Source of the DNA: Paramacrobiotus metropolitanus
Lineage: Eukaryota; Tardigrada; Eutardigrada; Parachela; Macrobiotidae
Reading direction: 5' to 3'
Length of the DNA: 64,000 bases
Assembly: GCF_019649055.1 (NCBI RefSeq)
Contig: NW_026570378.1
Coordinates: forward strand, 202,941-266,940
The position numbers were made by a program, and so were the translations under genes. This document shows, one piece after another, positions 33,007 through 43,200 of the stretch (positions within the stretch are counted from its first letter, which is position 1; each line of letters begins with the position of its first letter). Under the pieces are notes generated by a model, which was given only the letters and a program-made list of their open reading frames with translations, did no database searches and was not told the origin of the DNA.

Positions 33007-36000
33007 TCAAGCGCGTTTAACAGCAGTGATAGCATACGTCACACCACAGTAAGAAACGTCTGACCAGCGAGGTCGGCGGGCCCACGGATCCACCGGCGTA
33101 CATCCGGTGAGGTTAACCTGCACCAAACCGTGTTTGTTCAGTTCATACTCAACCTCACTGGGCTTAATGAATTTGCGCAGATGATGCGTATCCATCGGCA
33201 CGATGCGCAACAGGTGTTCGCCGCCAATAATCGCGATGATCAGTGCCGCCAAAGTCCGGTTGATCGTGGAGAAGATAGCACAGCCTCCAGGCCGCAGTAG
33301 TCGGCAGGACTGCGCCGCAAATTCTTTCCAGTTGGCCACATGATCGAGTACTTCTAAGCACAACACCATGTCGAATTCCTCCGGGCGCTGCGATGAAATT
33401 TCCTCCACCGACGTGCAGAGGTAGTCTGGACCGATTTCCGTCGGATGCCTTTCGTTCCAATGCGCTTTGGCTAACTACAGATTTAATTAGGGTTTAGTTT
33501 TGTCGTTCGCCGACACAGGCCCCACTAATTTTACATATTACCAAGTAATGTTGGTACACAATACGCCAACTTAAACGATTTAAGCCATGAAAAATTCATC
33601 GCCAGCACAGTCTAGGGACGCAATTCGAAAATTAATGCACCTCAGGCTCATTAAGTCACAAATACCGACACCCGGTAATATGGCTGGTATGACTTATGAT
33701 AAGAAAAGTTTATGTTCTGGCAGGGCCGTTAGACCCTTGTTCACCAAAACGCTACTCCTCCTACAGTTTCCATCCGATAATTTTTCTGAATACACCATTG
33801 AACTCAGCGTAAAATTCTGAACAAGATGATTGAGGCCGATTTTGAAATTCGAATTTCCCTGGATCGACTACAACGGGCGGTTGCCCTGTGCGACAGACAT
33901 GTTTTTGGGGCTTTTCCCCCCTGGCCCCCCTAAACATATTTTGACACTAAAAAACACGTTTTTTAGCTTGTTTTAACTCGTTTTCATGAACTTTAACTAA
34001 TATTGAGTGATTTAAATTTTTTCATGATTCTACATCGTAAATATCATCATCATTCGCTGGAAGGAAAGTGTTAAAAGGCCAGTCGTTATCCGATTCTTGC
34101 TCCAATCGATCGTTTTCCGGCACATCGTTAAAAGATTTACAATACCGTAATACTGTGCAATTTCCAGTCCGTTTTAATGTGATCGTAAACATTTATTTTT
34201 GGTAAAATACCCCCTTCCTTCTCCGAGCAGATCGACATGTCGTTAAAAGACCGCGAAAGATCATCACGAATAAAGTCGGTAAAACAGAATTTGTCTTCGG
34301 TCGACGTTCTTAACTTTTTAAAGTTGTAACGTCTTTCATGTTTTTTTTTATGTCGAGGTGCGCATACTGAGCTGACGCTTGCTAGAAAAACAAAATATTT
34401 CAACACCTTCATTTCTTTACCTAACATTGGCGCTTTGTAAAATATTATTCTACAAAGAGAAACGGCTACACGAGCTGGTGATCAAGCAAAAAGACGGCAC
34501 AAAAAACAAGTAGAGCTTCGTTTTGGTAGCCCGGAGCGATTGCATACTTGGTGAAACTGGTTAGAAAGTTGGCCCTGTTTGGCACAGCAAAAATAAAATC
34601 GCTCAAAACCATTTAAATTTGATGAAAAACGAGTAAAAACAAGCTAAAGACGTGTTTTTTAGTGCCAAAATATGTTTAGGGGGGCCAGGGGGGAAAGCCC
34701 CAAAAACATGTCTGTCGCACAGGGCAACCGCCCGTGGTAGTCGATCCAGGGGAAATTCGAATTTCAAAAATCGGCCTCAATCATCTTGTTCAGAATTTTA
34801 CGCTGAGTTCAATGGTGTATTCAGAAAAATTATCGGATGGAAACCGTAGGAGGAGTAGTGTTTTGAAAATTGGATAGGGGTCTAACGACGGCCCTGTCTG
34901 TAAGTATTTTATTTAAATTGCGTCAGACGCGCACGCACGAGAGAGCGACCAATAGGGCGGCTGCCAATTAGCCGTCATTTCGGCAAGGCAACCATCAACG
35001 GTTGGCAATTTGAGAATGTAAGGGGCTAACAGCTTGAGCCAGCTGTTTCAAAAAATCTGAAAAAGTTACTTATCACCGAACTAAGGAACGAATTTCCACG
35101 GGTTCGGGCCCGTGGAAAGGATTTGGAAAGGAAATTGCCATGGATTTCCATGGATTCCGTGGATTTACGGAAATCCAAATGGATTTCCGTAAATCCAAGG
35201 ATTTTACAGTTTTCGTTGGAAAACCATTTTTTAGCTTTGTTTCCACATAGATAGCTATCCAGCGTAGCCCGGCTACCAATTAAACACCATTTCAGTTAAT
35301 GCCATCCAGTTGTTCGCTGCAGATTCATAGTTTCAACTTTCAAGCATGAAAGTAACCTGTTTTTTGCAAGACCACAAAACCGGTTGTAGTTGTTGAAACA
35401 TTGAAGCTAATTAACGACTTATTACTAAATACAAATTTACGTAGCTGACTTGTTAATTTACTTTACTAAAATACTAATTATTGAAATAATAAAACAGTTG
35501 AAAAGTGAAAAAACCTTACTAAAATAAAACATAAAAGTCTAATGTTAATTTTTAAAAATGAAAGTGGTTTGTTTATGTCTTAGATCCCATATTAGGATGC
35601 AAATTTCCCCCTTATTGTATTCGCACTTTCGTATTTTAACATAAGAATAAGTTAATTACGATGAGCAAAACAACACTGTTATAACAAAAAGCTCTCATTC
35701 AACTGATCGGCTTCGAGATCTTGTATGTAAGTGATAGATAGAATCATATACAGTAGCATTAATGTTTTCCAAATTATTATTAGTGCGCTAAATGCCTAAT
35801 CATTAGTACCGGGTGGGCGACAGTGAGGTATTTGCATTTTTGCACTCATTAAATGCTAGTGCGCTGGAATTTTTTGTCGTAACAATATAAACAATGCATC
35901 ACGTTTTGTTTCCATGCCGCCAAAAAAATTGAAAACTGCTGAAACTGACATTGGTTTTGGCAAAAATGTGAAAAAAGTGAGAAACTGACGGCTTGGTTTC

Positions 36001-39000
36001 GATAATTTCGTAAGTTTTCGTACGTTTGGAAATCCAAATACAGAAATTTGGATTTCCATTCGAAAAGTGGAATTCCACGGATTTCCTAAATTCCGTTTTC
36101 CAAATCCAAGCAGGTCGCCTGGATCGCGGATTTGGAAAACGGAATTCCACCGTGGAATTCCATTTTCCGTGGATCTTCGTTCCTTACACCGAACCAAATG
36201 TTTGGAGAGATGGTGGAGTAACTGCTGTAACTCCATGCCACTCAAATTAGTACATATTAACAGCATTTGAGCCCTATTTTTATGCTGGTCTTAATCTTAT
36301 CTCTGGATAGCGCATATCCGCGTGGACACTGGTCAAAGCACCACTTTCCCATCTTTCCCGAGGTGGCTTCGGGAACTGAGCCCGTTGTGAGCGCTATCTA
36401 AAGTTCTAAACCTATTTTGGACTACAAAATTTTTTTCTTGGCATCCTGCTCTTATAAAAAGTAACAATATTTTTTCCTGGTCCGTCTGCTGTTAGAGAAA
36501 CTAATAATGAACGATCCGTCGGGTTCATCGGTTCCAGCGGCCACCGAACCACCTGCGCCTGTCGCAAACATAGCGATAACCGTGAAAAGGTGGGATTTCA
36601 TACTGAACTGGTATCGGTGTGGCGTGGTCGGTGTGCGTGACGACACCTTCGGCTTAGTACGCCACGGCATCATCCGCGATCTGTCCCCCACCGGCGACTT
36701 CCTCGTCGACCTTGGCGTGACGGGTCAGGACAAAGTCAGCGTGCCCATTAACCAGTGTCTGGAATGGCGGGGCCCCCGCGCCCCCCCGTGATCCGGACCC
36801 CGTCCTGACCCTCTACTGCACCGCCCCTGATTACACAACGTTTTGTCGGGGGGTGCTCCGTTCGCTGAAGCATGTCCCCGGGCAGCCGTGGTGCTGGTAC
36901 CCCTCAACCTTCCTGGCGGGGGAGGACGGCAGTGTCCAGTACAAGTATGCTTGTGTGGCCCTCCACCTCCCGGACGGGGAGACGCTGCGCACGGTGGTGC
37001 GACCGGAGCGCCTGCACTACGTCCCCCCGGCGGGGGAGGGGGACGGGTGGGTGGCTTTCTCGCCCGAGCGGTTGCGCTACTGGCGACACGCCGTGCCTGT
37101 CATGGATAAGCATGTGATGGCCGCCACCCAACAGATCCTTCTGATCCAGGCCGGGGCGGCGTTCCGCACGGCCTGGCATACCGCCACCAGTACCATCAGC
37201 GTCGGGTTGCGTCCAGGACGGACTGGGTGGCTGAACCTCGTCTACCTGTCCCACCAGGAGACACCGATGCCCGATACTGAAGTGGTGAGTATGGAAATGA
37301 AATCACCGTTCACTGAGGCTGCGCCTGTTTTCGAACTTCGGCCGTTATTAACATGCAGGGCCGTCGTTAGACCCCTATCCAATTTTCAAAACACTACTCC
37401 TCCTACGGTTTCCATCCGATAATTTTTCTGAATACACCATTGAACTCAGCGTAAAATTCTGAACAAGATGATTGAGGCCGATTTTTGAAATTCGAATTTC
37501 CCCTGGATCGACTACCACGGGCGGTTGCCCTGTGCGACAGACATGTTTTTGGGGCTTTCCCCCCTGGCCCCCTAAACATATTTTGGCACTAAAAAACACG
37601 TCTTTAGCTTGTTTTTACTCGTTTTTCATCAAATTTAAATGGTTTTGAGCGATTTTATTTTTTTGCTGTGCCAAACAGGGCCAACTTTCTAACCAGTTTC
37701 ACCAAGTATGCAATCGCTCCGGGCTACCAAAACGAAGCTCTACTTGTTTTTTGTGCCGTCTTTTTTGCTTGATCACCAGCTCGTGTAGCCGTTTCTCTTT
37801 GTAGAATAATATTTTACAAAGCGCCAATGTTAGGTAAAGAAATGAAGGTGTTGAAATATTTTGTTTTTTCTAGCAAGCGTCAGCTCAGTATGCGCACCTC
37901 GACGCAAAAAAAAACATGAAAGACGTTACAACTTTAAAAAGTTAAGAACGTCGACCGAAGACAAATTCTGTTTTACCGACTTTATTCGTGATGATCTTTC
38001 GCGGTCTTTTAACGACATGTCGATCTGCTCGGAGAAGGAAGGGGTATTTGCCCAAAATAAATGTTTACGATCACATTAAAACGGACTGGAAATTGCACAG
38101 TATTACGGTATTGTAAATCTTTTAACGATGTGCCGGAAAACGATCGATTGGAGCAAGAATCGGATAACGACTGGCCTTTTAACACTTTCCTTCCAGCGAA
38201 TGATGATGATATTTACGATGTAGAATCATGAAAAAATTTAAATCACTCAATATTAGTTAAAGTTCATGAAAAACGAGTTAAAACAAGCTAAAAACGTGTT
38301 TTTTAGTGTCAAAATATGTTTAGGGGGCCAGGGGAAAGCCCCAAAAACATGTCTGTCACAGGCAACCGCCTGTAGTCGATCCAGGGGAAATTCGAATTTC
38401 AAAAATCGGCCTCAATCATCTTGTTCAGAATTTTACGCTGAGTTCAATGGTGTATTCAGAAAAATTATCGGATGGAAACTGTAGGAGGAGTAGCGTTTTG
38501 AAAATTGGATAGGGGTCTAACGACGGCCCTGTGTTCTGGTAACCGGAAGGAGAAAACGGCAAAGAAAAGTTGCTGGACCAGACTCACTTTTAAATTAAAC
38601 TGTTAAGCATACGAGTATAGGAATAATTTAGCTAGTTACCCTGCCATGTTGCTTAAATTACTTATCAGAAAACACCCAATCTGCAAATTTCAAAAAAAAT
38701 TAATTTGGAATTTTAAAAACTAAAAACTGAATTAAGTTCACACTAACGTGACTAACCACAAGTAAAGCTTAAAAACTTCAAAATCAATCCATTTAAATTC
38801 TATTTAAAATGATTTTTTTTAAACTGTAGAAAATTAATATAATTTTTAATAATATAATAAATTTTTATTACTATTTTTTTATTTTAAAAGTGCTGATAAT
38901 ATTTTTAACAATGTTATCGCAAATGTTAAAATGTACTGTATAAATCGTTTTAACGTCTGCACCTCAATGACGGCCGGAACCATATCGACTCCGGTAATAT

Positions 39001-39575
39001 CCGCGCCGTACTCCCGCAGCGGCTCGGAAACGAATCCAGCGCCGCATCCCACATCGATGATCTTCGCGCCACGCAGGGGATTGGTATCCGGCAACGGCTT
39101 CTGGGCAATATACTTGCTGTAGGCATCCAGAATCATCGGGATCCGGCAATGGTTAAATCCATGCAGCAAAGCAAAGTCGCCTTCCGGGTCCCACCACTGC
39201 TGGGATAATTTCGTCCAGTGCGACAATTCGCGCTTGTCAATGGTGATGTCCCCGCTTGACGCATCCAGCATTCCTTCGTGCTCATGCTCTCCAGCTTCGT
39301 TAGCGGGAGGAAAAGCATGCCTGTAGATTTCCACAAAAATTCGCCATGGGATCATCAGCCATCCCAGGATAAATTCTAGTAGAGTGCCTTGCATAGCCTG
39401 TAAGCAAAACTACGATTTTGAAGAAAGCTTAGAATACACTCAAAAAATTTGCAGAAACAGTGGTGCTAATTAGCCTGCGTCCTGCGGTAAGCCGATGATT
39501 GTACAATAGATGCTAGACTTGCATGTGCAATGTGCAACAGCACCCTGCCTCATAAAAACCACAACAACTTACCAT
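33007..39575 (-). CDS. COQ3: Ubiquinone biosynthesis O-methyltransferase
   Basis: Coding exons are 39397-38963 and 33474-33007, joined in phase 0 (donor GAG|GTGCAG, acceptor CTGTAG). A likely upstream exon ends in ATG at 39575-39573 directly before GTAAGT, which would give MAMQGTLLEF and about 301 aa. The protein has a class I methyltransferase fold: motif I IIDVGCGAGFVSEPL, the following GVDMVPAVIELAK, and LLRPGG with FSTINRTLAALI. COQ3 performs both O-methylation steps of ubiquinone synthesis in mitochondria. The N-terminus has a hydrophobic helix rather than an obvious basic transit peptide. The main intron (33475-38962) holds a 4.8 kb transposon. Transcribed divergently from HEATR1. Confidence 0.88.
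33721..34896 (-). mobile_element. hAT-like flank unit 1
   Basis: A 1,176-bp element with long inverted arms of about 250 bp (33721-33970 and about 34615-34896). Its centre contains a small minus-strand ORF at 34137-34427 (96 aa, with a hydrophobic start: VLKYFVFLASVSSVCA). Past its stop, the same strand continues with a Asp/Glu/Asn-rich coding-like stretch (PENDRLEQESDNDW). Whether this ORF is expressed is unknown; it is not a transposase. Confidence 0.75.
35082..36186. mobile_element. Nested element with 8-bp target duplication
   Basis: A 1,105-bp element inside the composite transposon, bounded by an exact 8-bp duplication CACCGAAC (35074-35081 and 36187-36194). Termini are inverted: TAAGGAACG at the left, CGTTCCTTA at the right. 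Both subterminal regions are packed with GGATTTCC/GGAAATCC and GGAATTCC motifs in both orientations. The centre is AT-rich and noncoding. It must be younger than the composite unit. Confidence 0.8.
36507..37284 (+). pseudogene. GC-rich exon of unknown gene, apparently captured
   Basis: A GC-rich open stretch in AT-rich surroundings. ATG at 36507 opens a frame with VKRWDFILNWYRCGVVGV and GLVRHGIIRDLSPTGDF, ending at TGA (36789-36791). A run of seven C at 36781-36787 puts the continuing frame one base off. That frame runs on without a stop (LTLYCTAPDYTTFCRGV, GQPWCWYPSTFLAGEDG, WVAFSPERLRYWRHAV) to a good donor, GTG|GTGAGT, at 37284. No downstream exon exists before the element boundary at 37355. 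I do not recognise the protein. It looks like a first coding exon trapped between two transposon copies. The frameshift may be real or a homopolymer error. Confidence 0.6.
37356..38531 (+). mobile_element. hAT-like flank unit 2 (inverted)
   Basis: An inverted copy of 33721-34896 with the same length, 1,176 bp. The internal ORF is on the plus strand here (starting about 37828). An extra T in the run at 37862-37869 shifts the frame relative to unit 1, so only a shorter ORF (to 38079) remains. Arms at both ends carry CAGGGCCGTCGTTAGACC and its complement. Confidence 0.75.
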
Positions 39576-40232
39576 TTGTGGAATCCGTGTGGATCAAAAA
39601 TTCAAAATATGACTGCAATCCTGACTATACGTTCCAACAGAAAACTAACTGAGGGAATTTACAAAGTAAAATTTAATACTGCTTGAAAACAACGTCGAAG
39701 CAGCGTACTTATAGCAGATTCAAGGCTTTTCAAGCGCTCACAAAATTTTATCACAGTGCTTTAATACCTGGTTTATAGGTCTCACAGCTGTACGAGTGTA
39801 CTGTGTACGTACTATACGGTGCATACGTAGCTGACAGTGTCGATCAGCTGGCGGGTAACGGGGAAAAGCGACAAGACAGACTACGGCACCCTACGCCACC
39901 GCTTGCTTTTTATATGCTTGCCGTTTTGCATGCACTTTTGAGTTTTGCATTTCAATTTCCGTTTTACACGTATTGTACTCGGTACAGTCGGTTCCCTCCT
40001 CGTATAAATTTTACCGTCTTTTCAGTTTTTGTCGTATTTTCGTTATCTAAAAGCTTGATTAATCCATCACTTGTATTAGCAAAGTATGGAATTATGGATT
40101 AAATTTTGCAGTTTAATGAGTTACACGCGACTTTAGCCGTGATCCGGCTGATTTACTCTGCTCTATAGTCTTTACTCTCTCTGCACGAGAGCTCCCTGTG
40201 TTTTCTCGGCGCGGAATTCATCATCCTTCGAA
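39576..40232. promoter_or_regulatory. Divergent promoter region, COQ3 / HEATR1
   Basis: About 660 bp between the first ATG of COQ3 (leftward) and the ATG of HEATR1 (rightward). Both start sites must lie here. A pyrimidine-rich stretch (TCTTTACTCTCTCT, 40169-40182) precedes HEATR1. No clear TATA box can be assigned to either gene, as expected for housekeeping promoters. Confidence 0.5.
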
Positions 40233-43200
40233 ATGGCTACCTCTTTAGCCAGCCAGCTGAAAGCGCTCGCCGTCCCGCAGACATCGGCGTTCGCCCGCGG
40301 AGTGAAAAAGCGTGCCTCCCTTCTCTTCGACCCCTCCGAAGCGGCCAAGTACGACCACAAAGAAATCCTGCAAATCTCCCTGGAGGGTCTCCACGATCTG
40401 CAGCTGCTCAACGAGGACTTTGCCCGCTACGAAGACATACTGTTTAGTCCCGTCAGTATGGAGATGGAGCGCTCGGTGCAGAATAAGGAGCTGAATGCCA
40501 AATTGGATGAGAATATCGGCGAGTTCTTGCGGATGCTGGCGCCGTATTTTCTCCATCGGCCGGCGCACAAGGCTCTGGAATGGCTGATTGTGCGGTTCCA
40601 TATTCATCAGTATAATGTGGAGGCCGTTATGATGATGGTGTTGCCGTTTCACGATACGAATATCTTCGTGCGGATGGTTCAGGTTCTGGAGTTTTCTGTA
40701 AGCGACGGTTTTCTTTGAAATTTTTTATTATTTAAAAATTCTGAATAAATTTATATTTGGTTTTTCGGATTAGATTTTCGATTTATTTGAAGTATATTTA
40801 CAATGGTTGTTCTTTTTCCTACACCTATTCACATAATGTTTTTGTTATTAAATTTAAAACTTTCTTAATAAAAAAATCTCCGTTAGAGATTGCGTTTAAA
40901 TGCTGTAAATAGAAATGAACTACGAAAATTAAATACAGAAGAAAACTTTTCTTTGGTTCAGGTTTTTGTGATGCAAAATTTCTCTTTCTCTCAGCGTCCG
41001 GAAGAATTTTCTTTGACTTTGATGAAAATCATTCCCCTTTGAACCCTTATGATTGTTTTGAGTTTGCAAAATCCTTACCAATTTACATATAAATCTGTGT
41101 TATGTTAATTTAAACATTTTTATAGTTATAGTTTTTATTGTGATTTCTTTTATTTGTTTAATTAACAATGTGTCGATGTATCAGTTGTAATAATTATGAG
41201 AATATAGGTTTTGATACTTTAGGATGTTTTAGGATTTTAGCATTCGTTTTTATTTTAATTTTTAATAATTTTATTCGACGTATTGAATTTATTTTTTGGT
41301 TTTCGCAGTATCACAAAAAGTGGTTGTGGCTGGAAGGCATCCAGCGTAAAGGTGTCCCCCTTCAAACACCCGACCTCCTAAAATATCTCACCAAACAGCC
41401 CTGGCTGCTGGAACTCCTCCTCACCGAACTAGCCAAGCGTTCGCAGAATCACTGGCTGGTTTCCGTGCAGAACGACGTCTTCCTGAAATTTGTCATCCAG
41501 ATTTGTTTGGGGATTTTCAGCAATACCTCCGTCGACAACGAAATCATCGCGCTGATTGTACCCAATTTAAGCCAATGTCTGCAGTCCACCGCGGCGGATT
41601 ACCGGGCCGCTGCGTATGCATGCCTGGCCGTGATGGTGCGCCAGCTTCCGCTGGAAAAAGCAGTGGTGGGGAAAATTATTGCCGCGCTGATGATTGCAGC
41701 GGGGAAATTTTCCGATGCGGTGGGAGTGGACGCGTTAGCCGCGTGCACGTCGGAGCTGGGGACGGTCCCGAAAGAGATGATGGACTATTTGTTGAATAAT
41801 GGAAAATTCGTTGAGGTAGCGTACTGCGAATGTTTGAAATTTTATCGTTTTTTAATACTTAATTTGAATTTATTAATTCGTCAATTAATCTTAATTTAGT
41901 AAGTTTTCATCCTTTTACCGATTGCTAAAATTATTATATTTCGCTGTTTATATATTAAAAGGAACAGTTTCAAATATATTATCATTTATCAGAAAGAAGA
42001 CTGGTTTACTTCTGAATTTTATAGTATGGTTGATTACTTTGAGTTATTATGGGCTAGCAACCGGAGCCTAAAATTAGTAATTAGTTTGTTTAGTTAGATA
42101 CAGTAGGTCGTAGGTCAGTGGCTTTTGTCAGCCCCAAATGGCTTGTAACTTTGCCGGCTTGTAATTTTGTCAGTACCACACGTGCGTTTAAATTTTATAA
42201 ACCCGTAATCGTCTTTTATAATTTTTCACCATGATAAAATCAAATGCTTCTTTTGCAGCTTGTTTGGGATTGTATCAAGCAGCATAACTTGGGCAAATTG
42301 CTGGCCGTTATTTTTCGAACCGGCACCAAAATGCTTTTCGCCAAGGGAAATTTACCGCGTAATGCATTGGTGGATTTGATGAAGAAACTGCTGGGTGAAG
42401 TTTCTGTTGAAGAGAGCCAGCAGAATGAAATGTTGCGGTATTTTGTTGCGGAATTGCTACGGAAGAAAAACAATGTGGCCGATGTGGATTTGACGGTGGG
42501 CCAGTTGGTCGCGGTTCTGCGATCGACCATGCCGTCCAGCTGGAACGCGGTGCTCGCCGAGCGCGGACGGGAAAATGGACATTTACTGGAACGGCTGGAT
42601 ATGACGCTGATGAATGAAATGAGCGAAGTCAGTAATTTTATTTTTTGATAACCACTTATCGTTGTTATTTGTTACTGAGTCTTTTAAATGTTTGGTGTTT
42701 TAATTACTATTACATAATATTTTTATTACGGTCTTTGTATAGTATCATAATTTTGAAAATTCTTCTAACCAGTTTATGCGCTTATTAATTACATATTTAT
42801 CAATAATTGTTGAAAAAATTTTTTGCATAAATTCACCGATATTTTTGAGGAAATTCTTGAGACGTTCATTTATCTGTAACTATTATTTAATCTGTATCAA
42901 AAGTTTGCAGCAGAATTTTTCCAGCAGTGACAAAAAATTGAAGGTTGTTTTAACTAATTTGTTCATTTACTAATTAAGATGTAATGATTTTCGAAATTCG
43001 GGGCAGAGTTTCACTCATATTTGTGCCGTTAGGAAATTATCGGAAAACTGCCGCATACGACGTCGATTTTCCTCAAACTGAACCACCCCAACCCGGTGAT
43101 GCGCATCGATGCGGTGAAGACGTTAGTGGAAAGCTCCGAAGAGTTAAGCGCGGAATTTATTCGGGAGATGGTGGGAGTGCGGTTGAAAGACCGAGAAGTG

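Larger units (their letters stand above)
33721..38531. mobile_element. Composite hAT-like transposon in COQ3 intron
   Basis: A 4,811-bp unit flanked by an exact 8-bp duplication TGTTCTGG (33713-33720 and 38532-38539). Its ends are two inverted copies of a 1,176-bp element (33721-34896 and 37356-38531), each with its own inverted termini beginning CAGGGCCGT. The inner boundaries show no matching target duplications, as expected if the pair moved as one unit. The 8-bp duplication and CAGGG…CCCTG ends are hAT characters. No transposase is seen, so it is non-autonomous. The inside carries a nested element and a GC-rich exon. Confidence 0.8.

Noticed and set aside
36452-37254. Long minus-strand ORFs opposite the GC-rich exon
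   Set aside because: GC-rich DNA opens antisense frames; the plus strand has the coding-like composition and a proper donor.
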